This document shows, one piece after another, positions 50,801-59,384 of a DNA stretch of 64,000 nucleotides. The notes beneath the pieces were generated by a model. The model was given only the letters and a program-made list of their open reading frames with translations, was not told the origin of the DNA and ran no database searches. The stretch is from Elusimicrobium minutum Pei191. Lineage in GTDB: Bacteria; Elusimicrobiota; Elusimicrobia; Elusimicrobiales; Elusimicrobiaceae. Position 1 is the first letter of the stretch; each line of letters begins with the position of its first letter. The DNA lies in NCBI RefSeq assembly GCF_000020145.1, contig NC_010644.1, forward strand, positions 1,054,001 through 1,118,000. The letters are read 5' to 3'. The position numbers were made by a program, and so were the translations under genes.

Positions 50801-51275
50801 AAGCGGCGGCAGGCTTATAGTTAAAGGCGACAATATTATGAGCGGCTATATTAAAGCCGACAACCCGGGCGTTATACAACCCCCGCCCGAAGGCTGGTAT
50901 GATACGGGAGATATTGTTGATATTGATAAAGAAGGCTTTATCTTCATCAAAGGCCGCGCCACAAGATTTGCCAAAGTAGCTGGTGAAATGGTGCCGCTCC
51001 TTGCCGTTGAAACGGAAATCAATAACTACTGGCAGGATTATCAGCAGGCTCTTGTTTCCATACCTGATGAAAAAAGGGGCGAGCAGCTTATTTTGTTTAC
51101 CACAAGGGAAGACGGCTCCAGAACAGATTTATTAAAATACTTCCAGCAAATAGGCCAGCCTGAATTATTTGCTCCTAAAATTATTGAGCATATTAAAGAA
51201 ATTCCTTTAATAGGAACAGGAAAAATTGATTATATAACGCTTACGGCAATGGCTAAGGAAAAGTTTTTAAAATAA
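47874..51275 (+). CDS. aas: LplT-Aas fusion: MFS flippase, PlsC-like acyltransferase and acyl-ACP synthetase
   Basis: 1133 residues. Residues about 1-420 are an MFS transporter (LplT-like, about 12 helices). Residues about 435-620 are PlsC-like: VIVANQNSLLDPL stands at the NHxxxxD motif with Gln456 in place of the catalytic His but Asp461 kept; VIFPEGRVSTTGG and DIIPVSIEG are the later motifs. Residues about 650-1133 are an AMP-forming ligase: LLFTSGSEGSPKGVVLSHKN, LYGATETSPGIAF, GWYDTGD and the Lys in GTGKIDYI. Normally the protein imports and re-acylates lysophospholipids. The His loss makes the acyltransferase step doubtful. Confidence 0.9.
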   Translation: MLKFWSLISNKGLSGNLYAHFFSNFNDNFIRSAFVALTLYSLSETTNYQQGLWMFSGILLFIIPFFIFTVFAGEVADKIQKNKLIKNIKTAEIIVCAMAILGLALGSKWLLLIVLLAKGTLSSFLGPVKYSILVDNVGKEKLLDANALMLIAGCAALFFGLISAPLFGYWGKTVILAFTAIMGLLSTLIIPDGEINDPGHKIQTNFLSLNITNFRLAIHSRDIFLCTFGIAWFWLIASVLFTQLQTIIIDNFAIGNKIFTYLFFIIIFAFSLGTVACRTLLKGEVNTRFAPLSFVLLTIFILDLAYVAATIPADPSIYLFRTFFFKHGIRISIDLFFTAFFSAIFVLPLHAMLQAAAHKQIRSRMLAVSQVTIAGFIIAASFGTFTLLKLDVRPVSILSMLALGNTFFAIGIVLLLPKHILRSVLTTILDFIYGVQFEGIEELRKNKGNAVIVANQNSLLDPLILAIYLPGRPYFAVDTETARKFWIRPFLKLIRYYVVDASNPMIIKSMIEEVKKGNKLVIFPEGRVSTTGGIMKIHPGLAMIAERSGADIIPVSIEGTQFSIFSRFGRDFKKKPERDVTVKISKPRKLNVNPALKGIERRAAADNALYDIMALMKFDNVNTNQTIFNSFINARYQIGYRFEIMEDINRKPVSYGKILTAAFVLGDKFTKTTKPGEFSGVFLPTSNACAITMLALHAYGRVPAMINFSTGIKNVCNSCKTAGIKTVFSAKVFIEKADMQPMVDALRENGINVIFIDEFKITAMNKILGLIKSFFPRFTYNFYTVMPKPTDPAFLLFTSGSEGSPKGVVLSHKNLLSNIAQVSSVLPLSVNDRIFCCMPLFHSFGLTAGFLLPALSGFKTFFYPSPLHYHVIPQLVYDTNSTILFATDTFLSGYAKTAHPFDFYSLRLVGMGAEKMKEETFNIWARKFGLRILELYGATETSPGIAFSTPMHFKLGSAGRILPGVDYRLEPVEGIESGGRLIVKGDNIMSGYIKADNPGVIQPPPEGWYDTGDIVDIDKEGFIFIKGRATRFAKVAGEMVPLLAVETEINNYWQDYQQALVSIPDEKRGEQLILFTTREDGSRTDLLKYFQQIGQPELFAPKIIEHIKEIPLIGTGKIDYITLTAMAKEKFLK

Positions 51276-51292
51276 AAAAACCGGGGGATGTT

Positions 51293-52309
51293 ATGAAAAT
51301 AGTGTTTTTTGATTTAGACGAAATAAAGCCCGATAAAGAAATATTAGACGGCTCGAATGTTAACGTTGAGGTTATTGAGCTTTCCAAAAACGTGTTTGAA
51401 ACAGATGAAAACGACAACGTGTTTGACGCAGAAGGAATTTCTTTATTTTCAACGTCAAGAAAAATAGGTTCGGATATATTATCAAAATTTCCTAATTTGA
51501 AATTTATTTCCGTACGCTCAACAGGTTTTGACGCCATTGACACCACTTACTGTAAAGAAAAATCTATAAGAGTGTTTAACGTGCCCAGATACGGCGAAAC
51601 AACCGTTGCTGAATATACTATCGGCATGATTTTCGCGCTTACAAGAAATATAGTACGCGCGAATAATGACATGAAGGACAGAAACCAGCTTGATATCAAA
51701 TCCTACAGCAGCAGGGATTTGGAAGCTTGGACTTTAGGCGTTTTAGGCGCGGGCGCCATTGGCAGAAGCGTTATTAATAAAGCCCAATGCCTTGGCATGA
51801 ATGTTATAGCTTATGACCCGTACCCTTCCAAAGACTTCCCGAACATAAAATACGTAAGTTTGGAAGAGCTTATTAAAAACTCCGACATAATTTCGCTTCA
51901 CGTTCCTTCCACCAAAGAAAACTACCATATGATAGGCGAAGAGAATTTTAAAAAAATGAAAAAAGGCGTTTATATTATCAACACCGCGCGCGGCGATTTG
52001 ATTGATAATAAAGCCCTTTACGGGGCGCTCCTTTCCGGTCATGTGGCGGGAACGGCGCTTGACGTGCTTGAGGAAGAAGGTCTTATGGTTGGCGATGATA
52101 CCTTAGGCATGCTTGCCCAAAGAACAAAAGAAGAGCTGTTTACCTATTCAATAAATACAAAACTTATGAATTTGGATAATGTTATAGTAACGCCGCATAT
52201 AGCGTTTGACACTTTAGACGCGAGAAAAAGAATTATGACGCAAACTTGCAAAAACATAGCGGGCTATTATAACGCTGAGCTAGAAAAACCCAGTGAACCT
52301 AAGATTTAA
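51293..52309 (+). CDS. D-2-hydroxyacid dehydrogenase (D-lactate dehydrogenase-like)
   Basis: 338 residues. The NAD-binding GVLGAGAIGRSV (about 149-160) is followed by catalytic Arg in NTARGDLIDN, Glu in DVLEEEG and His in VTPHIAFDT. The N-terminal RSTGFDAIDTTYCKEK is typical of D-lactate and related dehydrogenases. It would reduce pyruvate or another 2-oxoacid to a D-hydroxyacid during fermentation. Starts 17 bases after the aas stop. Confidence 0.88.
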   Translation: MKIVFFDLDEIKPDKEILDGSNVNVEVIELSKNVFETDENDNVFDAEGISLFSTSRKIGSDILSKFPNLKFISVRSTGFDAIDTTYCKEKSIRVFNVPRYGETTVAEYTIGMIFALTRNIVRANNDMKDRNQLDIKSYSSRDLEAWTLGVLGAGAIGRSVINKAQCLGMNVIAYDPYPSKDFPNIKYVSLEELIKNSDIISLHVPSTKENYHMIGEENFKKMKKGVYIINTARGDLIDNKALYGALLSGHVAGTALDVLEEEGLMVGDDTLGMLAQRTKEELFTYSINTKLMNLDNVIVTPHIAFDTLDARKRIMTQTCKNIAGYYNAELEKPSEPKI

Positions 52310-52310
52310 A

Positions 52311-52340
52311 AAAAGCCCCCGCGTTTTACGGGGGTTTTTT
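52311..52340. terminator. Terminator between the dehydrogenase and dapL
   Basis: CCCCCG (52316-52321) pairs with CGGGGG (52329-52334) with A-run and T-run flanks; bidirectional between convergent genes. Confidence 0.8.
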
Positions 52341-53570
52341 TTATAATTTTAACTGTTTAATTCTTTCAACGGCCTTAATTGTATTTTCCCTGCTGCCAAA
52401 TGCCGTAAGCCTAAAGCAGCCTTCGCCGCAAGGGCCAAAGCCCGCGCCCGGAGTGCCTACCACGTTTGCTTCTTTAAGCAGTTTGCCAAAGAAATCCCAC
52501 GAGGTTACCCCTTTAGGAAGTTTAATCCAAATATAAGGCGCGTTAACGCCGCCAAATATTTTTAAACCTAAAGAACGCAAACCTTCACGTATAATTTTGG
52601 CGTTTTCCATATAATAGGCTATATTTTCTTTAATCTGCTTTTGCCCTTCCGGGGAATAGACGGCCTCCGCCCCTTTTTGCACTATATAAGGAACGCCGTT
52701 AAATTTTGTTGACTGCCTGCGGCCCCATAAAGAGTTTAAAGAATGTTCTCCCCCCTCTTTATCAAATACCTTGAGCGCTTTGGGAACAACAGTATAAGCG
52801 CATCTTGTACCTGTAAACCCCGCGGTTTTTGAGAATGAGCGGAACTCAACGGCTACTTTTTCCGCCCCGGGGATTTCAAAAATTGAATGCGGAATGTCAG
52901 GCTCGCTTATAAAAGCCTCGTAAGCGGAGTCAAATAAAATAACGGATTTATTGTTTAACGCGTACTCAACCCATTTGGAAAGTTCTTCTTTGTTTAAGCA
53001 GGTGCCCGTCGGGTTATTTGGGGAGCAAATATAAATTAAATCAACATGTTTTTTAGGCAATAAAGGAATAAAATTATTTTTTGCCGTACAGGGCAAATAA
53101 ACTATTTTACTGTATTTACCTTTTTTAAAAGCGCCCGTTCTGCCAGCCATAACATTTGTGTCAAGATACACCGGGTACACCGGGTCCGTAATAGCAACGG
53201 ACGCTTTGGCGTCAAAAATTTCCTGAAAGTTACCCACGTCGCTCTTAGCGCCGTCGCTTATAAAAACCTCATCTTCGGTAATTTGTACGCCTCTTGCCAA
53301 ATAATCGGTTTCAACAATTTTTTGCCTTAAAAAATCATATCCGTAATCAGGCCCGTAGCCTTTAAAACTTGAGGAAACCGCCATTTCGTCAACCGCTTTG
53401 TGCATGGCTTCTATAACTGCCGAAGGCAATGGCAGAGTAACGTCGCCGATACCTAAACGTATAATTTCCGCCGAAGGATTTTCCTGTTTGTAAGCAGCCA
53501 CTTTTTTAGCTATAGTTGAAAAAAGATAGCTGCTTTGTAATTTTAAATAGTTTTCATTAAGTTTTGTCAT
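52341..53570 (-). CDS. dapL: LL-diaminopimelate aminotransferase
   Basis: 409 residues, the usual DapL length. Family segments: [63 protein letters not shown] and the PLP Lys in [19 protein letters not shown]. It converts tetrahydrodipicolinate directly to LL-diaminopimelate, bypassing the DapD/C/E steps. dapF lies three bases upstream in the same operon, so together they make meso-diaminopimelate for lysine and peptidoglycan. Confidence 0.94.
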   Translation of the reverse strand: MTKLNENYLKLQSSYLFSTIAKKVAAYKQENPSAEIIRLGIGDVTLPLPSAVIEAMHKAVDEMAVSSSFKGYGPDYGYDFLRQKIVETDYLARGVQITEDEVFISDGAKSDVGNFQEIFDAKASVAITDPVYPVYLDTNVMAGRTGAFKKGKYSKIVYLPCTAKNNFIPLLPKKHVDLIYICSPNNPTGTCLNKEELSKWVEYALNNKSVILFDSAYEAFISEPDIPHSIFEIPGAEKVAVEFRSFSKTAGFTGTRCAYTVVPKALKVFDKEGGEHSLNSLWGRRQSTKFNGVPYIVQKGAEAVYSPEGQKQIKENIAYYMENAKIIREGLRSLGLKIFGGVNAPYIWIKLPKGVTSWDFFGKLLKEANVVGTPGAGFGPCGEGCFRLTAFGSRENTIKAVERIKQLKL

Positions 53571-53573
53571 ATT

Positions 53574-54398
53574 TTATTCTTTAAAAACCCCGCTAAAAAC
53601 TTCCGTCGCCGGGCCTGTCATAAAAACAGAGGCTCCGTCATCGGGCCATTCAACGGTAAGCTGCCCGCCGTCAAGTTCTACTAAGGCAAGCCTTTCCGTT
53701 TTATTATTTAAAACACCGGCAACCAAGCTGGCGCAGGCGCCCGTGCCGCAGGCTAAAGTAATGCCTACACCGCGCTCCCAAACTTTCATACAAAGGCGCG
53801 AAGGCGTAATAACCTGCACAAACTCAACATTCGTTTTTTGCGGGAAAGCGGTGTTGTTCTCAACCTCTTTACCTGTTTTGGCGACATCGGTTTTCTTTAT
53901 ATCCTCAACAAAAATAACAAAATGGGGGTTGCCCATGGATACGCCGGTGCCTTTTATTTTCCCACCTTCAAGCTTAACAGGGATATCTACCGCTCTGCCA
54001 TCTGAATCACTTATATTTAAAGGTATTTGCGCAGCGGTAAGCTTTGGCGCGCCCATATCAACTTTAACAAGATTTTCTGCCAGAAGTTCTGTTTTTATCG
54101 GCCCGGCAAGCGTTTCAAAGGTAAGCTTACGCTGAGGTTTAATATAATCAAAAACAAAACGCATGGCGCAGCGTATGCCGTTGCCGCACATTTCAGGCTC
54201 GGTCCCGTCAGAGTTAATAATTCTTATTTTATAATCTGCCGAAGCGGAAGGAAACACGGCTATAAGCCCGTCAGCCCCTATTCCGAAATGCCTGTCGCAC
54301 AGTTTTTTTCCAAGCGCGTTTAAACCGTCAATTTTAATTTTAACACAGTCAATAAGAATAAAATCGTTGCCCAAACCCTGGTATTTAACAAATTCCAT
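53574..54398 (-). CDS. dapF: Diaminopimelate epimerase
   Basis: 274 residues from the ATG at 54398 (TTAAGGAGTGGTTTTT before it). FVKYQGLGNDFILID, PEMCGNGIRCAMRFVFD (first active Cys) and GVGITLACGTGACASLV (second active Cys) are the DapF signature blocks. It interconverts LL- and meso-diaminopimelate without cofactor. First gene of the dapF-dapL pair. Confidence 0.95.
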   Translation of the reverse strand: MEFVKYQGLGNDFILIDCVKIKIDGLNALGKKLCDRHFGIGADGLIAVFPSASADYKIRIINSDGTEPEMCGNGIRCAMRFVFDYIKPQRKLTFETLAGPIKTELLAENLVKVDMGAPKLTAAQIPLNISDSDGRAVDIPVKLEGGKIKGTGVSMGNPHFVIFVEDIKKTDVAKTGKEVENNTAFPQKTNVEFVQVITPSRLCMKVWERGVGITLACGTGACASLVAGVLNNKTERLALVELDGGQLTVEWPDDGASVFMTGPATEVFSGVFKE

Positions 54399-54485
54399 AA
54401 AAACCACTCCTTAAACCTTTTTTATATTATAGAAAAATTATAGTATACTAGACTTATCAATCTTTAAAACCCAGGGGAAAGCAAG

Positions 54486-54803
54486 ATGAAAAAAACTCTA
54501 AATGATGAAAATTTTAAACAGGTCACCTCAACTCATGAAAAGCCTTTTATGGTTGAATTTTTTGCAACCTGGTGCCCGCACTGCCAGCGTATGGCGCCGA
54601 TTATAGACGAACTTGCGGTTGATTTTGAAGGCAAGGCTGATATTTTTGTTATAGACGTTGATATAGCCGAAAAGACAATTGCAGAGTTTAAAGTTTCAGG
54701 CACGCCGACAATAGTGTTTTTTAAAGAAAACAAACCTTTTAAAGAACTTGTTGGGGAAAAGCCTAAGCAAATACTTGTTGAGATACTTAACGAAATTATT
54801 TAA
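54486..54803 (+). CDS. Thioredoxin
   Basis: 105 residues with the fold order of thioredoxins: FMVEFFATWCPHCQRMAPII with active site WCPHC rather than WCGPC, FVIDVDIAEKT and VSGTPTIVFFKE with the cis-Pro. The CPHC active site is more oxidising than the classical one. Cytoplasmic (no signal peptide). Confidence 0.9.
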   Translation: MKKTLNDENFKQVTSTHEKPFMVEFFATWCPHCQRMAPIIDELAVDFEGKADIFVIDVDIAEKTIAEFKVSGTPTIVFFKENKPFKELVGEKPKQILVEILNEII

Positions 54804-54860
54804 ATAAACCGCCCCTGCCGCAGTAGCCGGGGTAAAAATATTATTAAGAGGGTTAAAACT

Positions 54861-55460
54861 ATGTCAGACTTTAAAGAAGCCGTTAAAAAAAGAAGAAGCA
54901 TATACACAATAAGCTCCGACACAACTATTAAAGATAAAGAAATACAGGAAATTCTTGAATTCGCGCTTATGCACGTTCCTTCCGCATTTAATTCACAGTC
55001 AACAAGAATTGCTTTATTGCTGGGGGAGCATCACGCCAAATTTTGGAATATCGTAAAAGATACTATAAAAAAAATGGTGCCTCAGGACGCCTTCAAAAAA
55101 ACAGAGGAAAAAATTGACTCCTGTTTTGCCTGCGGTTATGGCACAATATTATTTTTTGAGGACCAAACCGTTGTAAAAGGCCTGCAGGAACAGTTTGCCG
55201 CTTATGCGGAAAACTTTCCAAAATGGTCAGAACATACAGCGGGAATGCATCAGTTTACCGTATGGACTATGCTTGAAGACGCCGGCCTTGGAGCAACGTT
55301 ACAGCACTATAATCCGATAATTGACGAAGCCGTTTATAAAGAATGGAATATAGACAGAAACTGGGTTTTAAAAGCGCAAATGCCTTTCGGTTTAAAAAAA
55401 GCCGAAGCTGAACCCAAAGAATTTTTACCCATAGAAAAAAGACTTAAGATCTTTAAATAA
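54861..55460 (+). CDS. Nitroreductase family protein (Frm2-like)
   Basis: 199 residues. FKEAVKKRRSIYTISSD and FALMHVPSAFNSQSTRIALL form the FMN-binding start; GMHQFTVWTMLEDAGLGATL and QMPFGLKKAEAEPKEF complete the fungal/bacterial Frm2-type nitroreductase pattern. It probably reduces quinones or nitro compounds with NAD(P)H. Expressed after thioredoxin, separated by about 55 bases. Confidence 0.86.
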   Translation: MSDFKEAVKKRRSIYTISSDTTIKDKEIQEILEFALMHVPSAFNSQSTRIALLLGEHHAKFWNIVKDTIKKMVPQDAFKKTEEKIDSCFACGYGTILFFEDQTVVKGLQEQFAAYAENFPKWSEHTAGMHQFTVWTMLEDAGLGATLQHYNPIIDEAVYKEWNIDRNWVLKAQMPFGLKKAEAEPKEFLPIEKRLKIFK

Positions 55461-55473
55461 AAAAGGAAAAATT

Positions 55474-55959
55474 ATGAAAAAAGGATTTACCCTTATAGAA
55501 CTGCTTGTAGTTGTTCTTATAATAGGTATATTGGCCGCAATTGCTTTGCCGCAATACCAAAACTCCGTTTTAAAAAGCCGTTTTGCGCAAGCCTATATTA
55601 TGGTTAAAGCAATGGGCGACGCGCAGGAAAGGTTTTTTTTACAGAGCGGCGCTTATGCGGAAAAGTTTGAGGAGCTTGATATTGACATATCCGGTACGAT
55701 AACATCTTGCGGGGATGCGGACGAAGGGTCAGAATGTAAACAAAACAATAATTTTATTTACCGTTTACGCGGGCCTTCAAGCGGTATGGTTCAGGCAAGG
55801 ATGGCTGTGGGAAACAAATCCATAGCCACGCTTGAATATTACCCAAACAGACAGGAAAGAAATTGCATTGTACGCAGCAGCAGCGAACAAGGTCATAAAC
55901 TGTGTAAATCCTTAGGCGGAAAACAATGGCCGTCAAATACGGAATATTATACGCTTTAA
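55474..55959 (+). CDS. Type IV pilin-like (PilE/pseudopilin) protein
   Basis: 161 residues. Prepilin leader MKKG followed by FTLIELLVVVLIIGILAAIA, the standard N-terminal helix with Glu5. The C-terminal domain has Cys pairs (TSCGDADEGSEC, then NCIVRSSSEQ and LCKSLGG). Located 13 bases after the nitroreductase stop and away from any secretion genes in this window. Scattered PilE-like proteins of this kind are reported for Elusimicrobium. Confidence 0.92.
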   Translation: MKKGFTLIELLVVVLIIGILAAIALPQYQNSVLKSRFAQAYIMVKAMGDAQERFFLQSGAYAEKFEELDIDISGTITSCGDADEGSECKQNNNFIYRLRGPSSGMVQARMAVGNKSIATLEYYPNRQERNCIVRSSSEQGHKLCKSLGGKQWPSNTEYYTL

Positions 55960-55971
55960 AATTTAACAAAT

Positions 55972-56005
55972 AAAAAAACCGCGGTTATTAAACCGCGGTT
56001 TTTTT
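55972..56005. terminator. Bidirectional terminator
   Basis: AACCGCGGTT (55977-55986) and AACCGCGGTT (55991-56000) pair around ATTA with A- and T-runs outside; between the pilin gene and tdk. Confidence 0.85.
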
Positions 56006-56014
56006 ATTTGCAAA

Positions 56015-56575
56015 TTATTTGCCGGGTTTAAAACATTTGCGGCACCTGGCTTCATAAACACCCTGAGCGCCCACAAGTATTCGGCTTTTGGCCTTTGCTA
56101 TCCTTTGCGTTCTGCTGGCGGGGCTGCCGCACTTGGTGCAGACGGCAAGGTTTTTTGTAACAAACTCCGCCTTGGCCATAAGTAAGGCCATGGCCTCAAA
56201 AGGTTTGCCCGTATAGTCCAAATCAACGCCCGAAACTATAACCCTTTTACCTTTTTGGGCAAGAGTTTCGCATACGTCAACAAGCGTTTTATCAAAAAAA
56301 TTGCCTTCGTCAACCGCTACTACGGTTGTGGAAGGTTTTACAAGTTTTAAAATTTCGGACGCGGTGTTTACATGCTCGCTTTCAAGCTTAGTTTTATTAT
56401 GGCTTGCTATGGCGTTACAAGCGTACCTTTTGTCTAAAGATGAGTTAAAAACCTGTATTTTTTGTTTGGCTATTTTAGCTTTTCTAAGGCGGTTAATAAG
56501 CTCCTCGCTTTTGCCTGAGAACATGCATCCGCAAATAACCTCAATACGTCCTTGTTTTTTTGTGTAAGTGTACAT
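56015..56575 (-). CDS. tdk: Thymidine kinase
   Basis: 186 residues. P-loop VICGCMFSGKSEELINRLRK, the catalytic region TVVAVDEGNFFDKTLVD (DEGNF where most TKs have DEAQF; the Glu base is kept), and zinc-binding Cys in VCTKCGSPA and ARCRKCFKP. It phosphorylates thymidine to dTMP in salvage. Confidence 0.93.
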   Translation of the reverse strand: MYTYTKKQGRIEVICGCMFSGKSEELINRLRKAKIAKQKIQVFNSSLDKRYACNAIASHNKTKLESEHVNTASEILKLVKPSTTVVAVDEGNFFDKTLVDVCETLAQKGKRVIVSGVDLDYTGKPFEAMALLMAKAEFVTKNLAVCTKCGSPASRTQRIAKAKSRILVGAQGVYEARCRKCFKPGK

Positions 56576-56646
56576 TTGGATATCCCTTCATAAGTGGTTT
56601 GATAATATATAATAGCAAATTTAAATTTAGAACAAAATATAGAACA

Positions 56647-56675
56647 TTGACAAATGTCTTATTATTTTCTATATT
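56647..56675 (+). promoter_or_regulatory. Promoter of the LexA-type regulator
   Basis: TTGACA (56647-56652), 17 bases, TATATT (56670-56675): near-consensus. Two TAGAACA-like repeats lie just upstream (about 56626-56646), which could be operator half-sites for autoregulation. Confidence 0.65.
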
Positions 56676-56701
56676 TATTTTATATACGGAGGGAATTGGT
56701 T

Positions 56702-57307
56702 ATGAAATTGCATAAAAACCAACAAAAACTTTTACTTTTACTGCAAAAACATATAGCGGAACCGCTTTCTATGGAAGAGCTTGCGGAGGAAATGGATATA
56801 TCAAGCAAAAGCGTGGTTCACCATCACATAAAACAGCTTGAAAAAAAAGGTTATTTAATAAGAAACACAACCAATCCCCACTATTACCAAATTAAAAACC
56901 CTGAGGAAAAGGTTGTCTATCTTCCCATGTACGGCATGGCAAAATGCGGGCCGGAAGGCACTATTTTAGACGGCACGCCTACACGCATTGTACCTGTTGA
57001 CCCGGGTATGGTGCAATTTCCCATTAAAAAAGGTTTTATGGTTGAAGCAAAAGGCTCCTCTATGGAGGATTTAATTCACGCTAAGGACTGGCTTATTGTT
57101 GAACAGTCTAACACACCAAAGGTCAATGATATCGTTGTCTGCGTTAATAATGAGGAAACAATGGTAAAAAGATTTTGCACCGAAGGAGACAGCATTATTT
57201 TAATTTCGGACAACCGTAAATTTATTCCCATAATAGCGGATAAAGGCTCTTTTAAAGTTGAGGGCATTGTAAGAAGCGTTATTAAAAGAGGAATAGGCGA
57301 AGCGTAA
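56702..57307 (+). CDS. lexA: LexA-type S24 repressor
   Basis: 201 residues from the ATG at 56702 (GGAGGGAATTGGTT precedes). Residues about 1-65 are a winged HTH of LexA type (PLSMEELAEEMDISSKSVVH). The C-terminal S24 domain has an intact cleavage site YGMAKCGPEG (Cys-Gly), nucleophile Ser in KGSSMEDLIHAKD and Lys in TMVKRFCTEG. By family it self-cleaves when RecA is activated by DNA damage and so controls an SOS-like set. Targets cannot be listed here. Confidence 0.85.
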   Translation: MKLHKNQQKLLLLLQKHIAEPLSMEELAEEMDISSKSVVHHHIKQLEKKGYLIRNTTNPHYYQIKNPEEKVVYLPMYGMAKCGPEGTILDGTPTRIVPVDPGMVQFPIKKGFMVEAKGSSMEDLIHAKDWLIVEQSNTPKVNDIVVCVNNEETMVKRFCTEGDSIILISDNRKFIPIIADKGSFKVEGIVRSVIKRGIGEA

Positions 57308-57618
57308 TAAAAGATTTTAATTTAAATTTAATTGGGGTGGTAAAACACATAAAAGCTGTGGATTATTTGCCTTAAAACATAAATTCAAAGGCAAATAAGC
57401 GGCTTAAACGTTGTATAAAAAAAAACGCTTTGGTAAAAATTTTTACCAAAGCGGCCCGCAGCGGTTTAACTTTTTATACTCTTCTTAAAAAATAAAATAT
57501 TTAAATTATTATGACGTAAAACCCGCCCATACATCCAATAATTTAATGTAAAATGTATACAACAAAATAATACTTTTTATATATTTTTACCTAAGGCCAT
57601 AAAAAATAGAATTTATAA
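57308..57618. repeat. Intergenic region with two inverted repeats
   Basis: TTATTTGCCTT (57363-57373) pairs with AAGGCAAATAA (57388-57398). Next is the perfect 28-base palindrome 57426-57453 (CGCTTTGGTAAAAA and its complement). Either may end the lexA transcript; the second could also be a binding site. No gene is seen. Confidence 0.65.
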
Positions 57619-58881
57619 ATGGCGCGTTATTTTATTTATATTCTCTGTATATTTTTCCCCTCCACAGTATTTTCAGGCACATTTAACACTGAATTTTGGC
57701 TTAACTCCAACGCTTCCGTTTTAAATAATATCCCCGGATATTCCCAAAATGAAAATAAGATGAAAAATCTAAACACCAATATTTTCCTTTCGGCCGGTTA
57801 TTCTCCCGTTAAAAATATATATTTAGATATGCTGGCCTCGGCAAAGCAAAACTATTACTATAATGAGTTTGACAGTAATAACAGCTATAAAGGTTTTTTA
57901 CATAAGGGGAGCGTTACTTTAGGAAATGAAACGGCGGCTTTAACTGCCGGGCGTATATTTTACGGTGAAAAAAATACTTTAACCCCTTATTTCGGGCTTT
58001 ATGATAATTTTTTCGGACATACAGCCTCTTCTCTAAACGGTTTTAAGGCAGATTTAAACACAGGTTGGGTAAGCTTGGCTCTATTGGCGGGCAAAGAAAA
58101 CGATGATTTTACCGAAAACTCAAAAAGTGAAATTTACGGGGCTTCTTTGCATTTTAAACCTTCGCAATATTTTGATATAAACCCTTTCGTCTACCAATTA
58201 AAAGACAGCGATATTGATTATTTTTATACAAAAATTGACAGACAAATACTAGGCGCGGCATCTAATATTTATATGGGTATGGGTATGAATTTTTACCTTT
58301 CATACGCTAAAAACTCCGGAGAAGACACCTATTTTTCTTCCTATAAATTCAAAAACAAAGGCGACGCCTGGCTTGCCAAGTTCAACGCTGAAACAGAAAA
58401 TAAAATATTCCGCTATAATTTGAGATTTATGTATGTACGAAGCTCGGGTGAAAAATTTAACTCAACAAACTCAACCTTTAAAGGCATTAATACATATGTA
58501 TATTTAGGTTCAATATTTTCAGGCACGGATATGTTTTGGAATTCCCCCTATTCCCGCTTTACGCAACACCCTTTCGGTAATATAGACAATATTACAGCTT
58601 ATAATTTAGGAGCAACGGTAGCGCCTAAATTTACACGTTTTTTTAAAATCGATTTTGATATTTACAACATTTCAAAAACTAAAATGCCCTACCAGCAAGA
58701 AGATATCGGGGCGGAAATGGATATAGCGCTTACTTTAATGCCTTTTAAAAATGTTGATTTAAGCCTTATTTACGCGGTATTTTACCCTGGAAACGCTTAT
58801 AAAGAAGCAATACCTTCAACCCCTGGTTATGAGGTTAATAATATTAAGCAGTTGGCCGCCAGGCTTAATATCCGTTTTTAA
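57619..58881 (+). CDS. Large outer-membrane beta-barrel protein
   Basis: 420 residues with a signal peptide (FIYILCIFFPSTVFS). The mature chain is a series of amphipathic strands (NIFLSAGYSPVKNIYLDMLA, AALTAGRIFYGE, FNAETENKIFRYNLRFMYVR) and ends in Phe (LAARLNIRF). Resembles alginate-export or other porin-like barrels, but I do not assign a family. Weak ribosome site. Confidence 0.7.
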   Translation: MARYFIYILCIFFPSTVFSGTFNTEFWLNSNASVLNNIPGYSQNENKMKNLNTNIFLSAGYSPVKNIYLDMLASAKQNYYYNEFDSNNSYKGFLHKGSVTLGNETAALTAGRIFYGEKNTLTPYFGLYDNFFGHTASSLNGFKADLNTGWVSLALLAGKENDDFTENSKSEIYGASLHFKPSQYFDINPFVYQLKDSDIDYFYTKIDRQILGAASNIYMGMGMNFYLSYAKNSGEDTYFSSYKFKNKGDAWLAKFNAETENKIFRYNLRFMYVRSSGEKFNSTNSTFKGINTYVYLGSIFSGTDMFWNSPYSRFTQHPFGNIDNITAYNLGATVAPKFTRFFKIDFDIYNISKTKMPYQQEDIGAEMDIALTLMPFKNVDLSLIYAVFYPGNAYKEAIPSTPGYEVNNIKQLAARLNIRF

Positions 58882-58912
58882 AAATTTTATTTTTTTAATC
58901 AGACATAAAAAA

Positions 58913-58977
58913 CCCCGCTCTTTTAACAGCTTTCAAAAAGCTGTTAATCTGCCAAACTAAACAGGTTTAGAGCGGGG
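58913..58977. terminator. Branched hairpin terminator between convergent genes
   Basis: Outer stem CCCCGCTC (58913-58920) with GAGCGGGG (58970-58977) encloses AACAGCTTT/AAAGCTGTT (58925-58945) and CTAAA/TTTAG (58957-58970). T-rich sequence lies on both sides. Confidence 0.75.
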
Positions 58978-58984
58978 ATTTTAT

Positions 58985-59347
58985 TTATTTAATATCTATT
59001 ATAACTACGGGACCTGATTTTATTTTCTTTTTGCCTTTAATGTTTTTAACTTTTACGAATTTTACCGTTTCCTGTCCGGTTTCGGCATTTTTTACGTTAA
59101 ATAAAAATGTTTCCGTGCCGCCTTTGCTAAGATCCATAGGGTCGGCAGGCAAGAAAAGGCTATTAACAAAAATAACTTTTTTTAATGCTTCCGGCTCTGA
59201 CACTTCAAGGTCATAGCCTGAAGAGGGATTAGATTCTAAAGACACTTCTAAAGAAGTCCCTGATCTGGCAGAAACAACTTGTTTGCTTGCACAACCCGCG
59301 CAAAATACAGACAAAGACACAATCATTAATAATACTGCTTTTTTCAT
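58985..59347 (-). CDS. Chagasin-like (I42) protease inhibitor lipoprotein
   Basis: 120 residues from the ATG at 59347 (GGGAGGTTTT before it). The lipobox CAGC ends the signal peptide. The mature domain has the chagasin loops: SNPSSGYDLEV (NPTTGY-type L4 loop) and KGGTETFLFNV (the GGxxxF region). I42 proteins inhibit papain-like cysteine proteases; as an envelope lipoprotein it may protect against host or own proteases. Downstream of the ABC permease operon. Confidence 0.78.
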   Translation of the reverse strand: MKKAVLLMIVSLSVFCAGCASKQVVSARSGTSLEVSLESNPSSGYDLEVSEPEALKKVIFVNSLFLPADPMDLSKGGTETFLFNVKNAETGQETVKFVKVKNIKGKKKIKSGPVVIIDIK

Positions 59348-59384
59348 AAAACCTCCCTTAAACCGCAACCCTTATTATATATTT

